Of a stretch of 28,787 bases of DNA, positions 27,746 through 28,787 are shown one piece after another. Position numbers and translations under genes: made by a program. How positions within the stretch are numbered: position 1 is the stretch's first letter; each line of letters opens with the position of its first letter. Source of the stretch: Massilia sp. (GTDB lineage Bacteria; Pseudomonadota; Gammaproteobacteria; Burkholderiales; Burkholderiaceae_D); contig JAQGNM010000119.1 of NCBI GenBank assembly GCA_028291845.1, positions 1 through 28,787 of the forward strand, given 5' to 3'. The notes under the pieces were generated by a model. The model made no database searches. It was not told the DNA's origin and worked only from the letters and a program-made list of their open reading frames with translations.

Positions 27746-28787
27746 ATGGAAGTGGTACCGATTCGCAGCGAAGTCATCGATGCCATGCGCAGCCGCCGCG
27801 CCGGCGCCATCGTGCTGGCGCGACCGGCGCCGATGCGGGTCGCGGCCGGCTTCGGCGGCGCGGTGGTGCTGGCCGTGTTGCTGCTGCTGGGCTTCGGCGA
27901 GTACACCGGCAAGGTGCGGGTTGGCGGCGTGCTGGCGCCCGCCGGCGGCGCCCTCAAGGTAGTGGCGGCGCAAGCGGGCCGCATCAAGGCGCGCCACGTC
28001 AAGGAAGGCGATATCGTCGGCGACGGCCAACTGCTGTTCGAACTGTCGGCCGAGCGCATCGGCGCGGCCGGCTCGATCGACGAACGGGTCGGCGCGCAAC
28101 TGGCCGAGCGGCGCCACCAGGTCGAACTGCGCCGCGCCGCCAGCGCCGAGCAGTTGCAGCAGCAGGGCGCCGCCCTCGCGCGCCAGCACCTGCTGGCGAC
28201 GGCGGAACTGGCCGGCCACCAGGGCGCGATCGGCATCCAGGACACCCTGCTGCGCAGCGCCACCGCCAACTATCAACGCTACGCCAAGCTGGCCGCAAAA
28301 GGTTTCGTGGCGCCGGCGGTGCTGACCCAGTATGCCAACGCGCGCGACGTCGAACTGGCCAAGAAAACCGCGCTGACCATCAACCTGCAGAATGCCCGGC
28401 GCGCACTGGAACAGATCGAGAGCGACCAGGCCGCGCTGGCCGGACAACGGCGCGTGGCCGATGCCGACGCCGGCAACAGCCTGGCCGCGCTGGCCCAGGA
28501 AACGGCCGAGCACGACGGCCGCCGCGCCACCAGCGTCGTGGCGCCCGGCGCCGGCCGCATCACCACGTTTGCCTACAGCGTCGGCCAGACGGTGTCGGCC
28601 GGCACCGTGCTGGCGACCGTTCTGCCGGCCGGCGCCAGGCTGGAAGCGCAGTTGCTGGTGCCTTCGCAAGCGAAATCCTCGATCGAGCGCGGCCAGCGGG
28701 TCGAACTGCGCATCGACGCCTTCCCCTACCAAAAATACGGCCTGGTGGCCGGCATCGTCGAACAGGTCGAGCTCAGCCCGACCACCG
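27746..28787 (+). CDS. HlyD/CvaA-type membrane fusion protein of a type I secretion system (3' truncated by window)
   Basis: At least 347 residues run off the window end. ATG 27746 has a strong ribosome-binding site (GGAGG, 27736-27740, 5-nt spacer). A short cytoplasmic N-terminus is followed by one membrane segment (about 31-51). The first half of a lipoyl/biotinyl-like domain follows (VVAAQAGRIKARHVKEGDIVGDGQLLF, described from residue 72). A long coiled-coil hairpin (about 105-260) follows, then the second lipoyl half (VVAPGAGRITTFAYSVGQTV) and a beta-barrel start. This is the adaptor that links an inner-membrane ABC exporter to TolC. The N-terminal form resembles bacteriocin-type (CvaA/HlyD) adaptors. 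The partner ABC transporter should lie outside the window. The gene overlaps a long antisense open frame, which is not considered real. Confidence 0.9.
   Translation, partial: MEVVPIRSEVIDAMRSRRAGAIVLARPAPMRVAAGFGGAVVLAVLLLLGFGEYTGKVRVGGVLAPAGGALKVVAAQAGRIKARHVKEGDIVGDGQLLFELSAERIGAAGSIDERVGAQLAERRHQVELRRAASAEQLQQQGAALARQHLLATAELAGHQGAIGIQDTLLRSATANYQRYAKLAAKGFVAPAVLTQYANARDVELAKKTALTINLQNARRALEQIESDQAALAGQRRVADADAGNSLAALAQETAEHDGRRATSVVAPGAGRITTFAYSVGQTVSAGTVLATVLPAGARLEAQLLVPSQAKSSIERGQRVELRIDAFPYQKYGLVAGIVEQVELSPTT

Noticed and set aside
27434..28732. Long open frame on the minus strand over the start of the HlyD-type gene
   Set aside because: It is the antisense shadow of a GC-rich gene. 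The plus-strand frame from 27746 has a strong ribosome-binding site and recognisable adaptor domains.
1..28787. CRISPR array, tRNA or rRNA genes, insertion sequences, prophage
   Set aside because: No regularly spaced repeats, no cloverleaf-like sequences or rRNA segments, and no transposase or phage genes were seen on either strand.

Overview
The window is GC-rich DNA from a Gram-negative bacterium. The gene families, codon use, REP-like repeats and the mix of a type VI VgrG, TonB-dependent receptor and M4 protease suggest an Oxalobacteraceae-type betaproteobacterium (Massilia / Duganella / Janthinobacterium group). That placement is inferred from gene content and no search was run. No tRNA, rRNA, CRISPR array, insertion sequence or phage gene was seen.

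Layout. (1) 1-1263: the 3' part of a T6SS VgrG spike gene, followed by an 11-codon remnant reading frame. (2) 1309-3991, minus strand: a D-amino acid dehydrogenase and an exported serine beta-lactamase-like hydrolase. (3) 4144-11739, plus strand: a GntR/UTRA regulator, then a tightly packed six-gene run: murQ, an AmpG-like MFS transporter, a NagX-type membrane acyltransferase, a GHL10 (DigH/YngK-type) glycoside hydrolase lipoprotein, a BadF-type sugar kinase and an AmiD-like amidase lipoprotein. A perfect 16-bp operator-like palindrome lies just upstream of murQ. (4) 11801-13314: a LysR regulator and a VanX/DdpX-type D-Ala-D-Ala dipeptidase. (5) 13350-16935, minus strand: an SpmA-SpmB fusion membrane protein, a PBP4-type D,D-carboxypeptidase and a class A beta-lactamase, arranged as one operon. 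(6) 17223-23091, plus strand: an orphan family-5 peptide-binding protein, a TonB-dependent receptor and an apparently exported S66 L,D-carboxypeptidase. (7) 23150-24034, minus strand: an ACT-like small protein preceded by two hairpins and a possible 20-aa leader ORF. (8) 24714-27284: a secreted M4 metalloprotease with Ig-like and jelly-roll C-terminal domains. (9) 27746-end: the 5' part of a HlyD-type membrane fusion protein.

How it fits together. Genes from about 4.1 to 23.1 kb read as one peptidoglycan turnover and scavenging island. Outer-membrane uptake (TonB receptor), periplasmic binding (SBP), glycan cleavage (GHL10), stem-peptide release (AmiD) and trimming of D-Ala-D-Ala, D-Ala and the L,D bond (DdpX, PBP4, LdcA) lead to inner-membrane import (MFS), sugar phosphorylation (BadF kinase) and lactyl-ether cleavage (MurQ). 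DadA at 1.3 kb could oxidise the released D-alanine. A class A beta-lactamase is embedded in the island, which fits the known link between muropeptide recycling and beta-lactam response. The canonical AmpD, NagZ, AnmK, AmgK and MurU genes are not in the window.

The non-coding DNA around the M4 protease carries two perfect FNR/Anr boxes. One sits exactly 41.5 bp upstream of the start site predicted from a good -10 hexamer.
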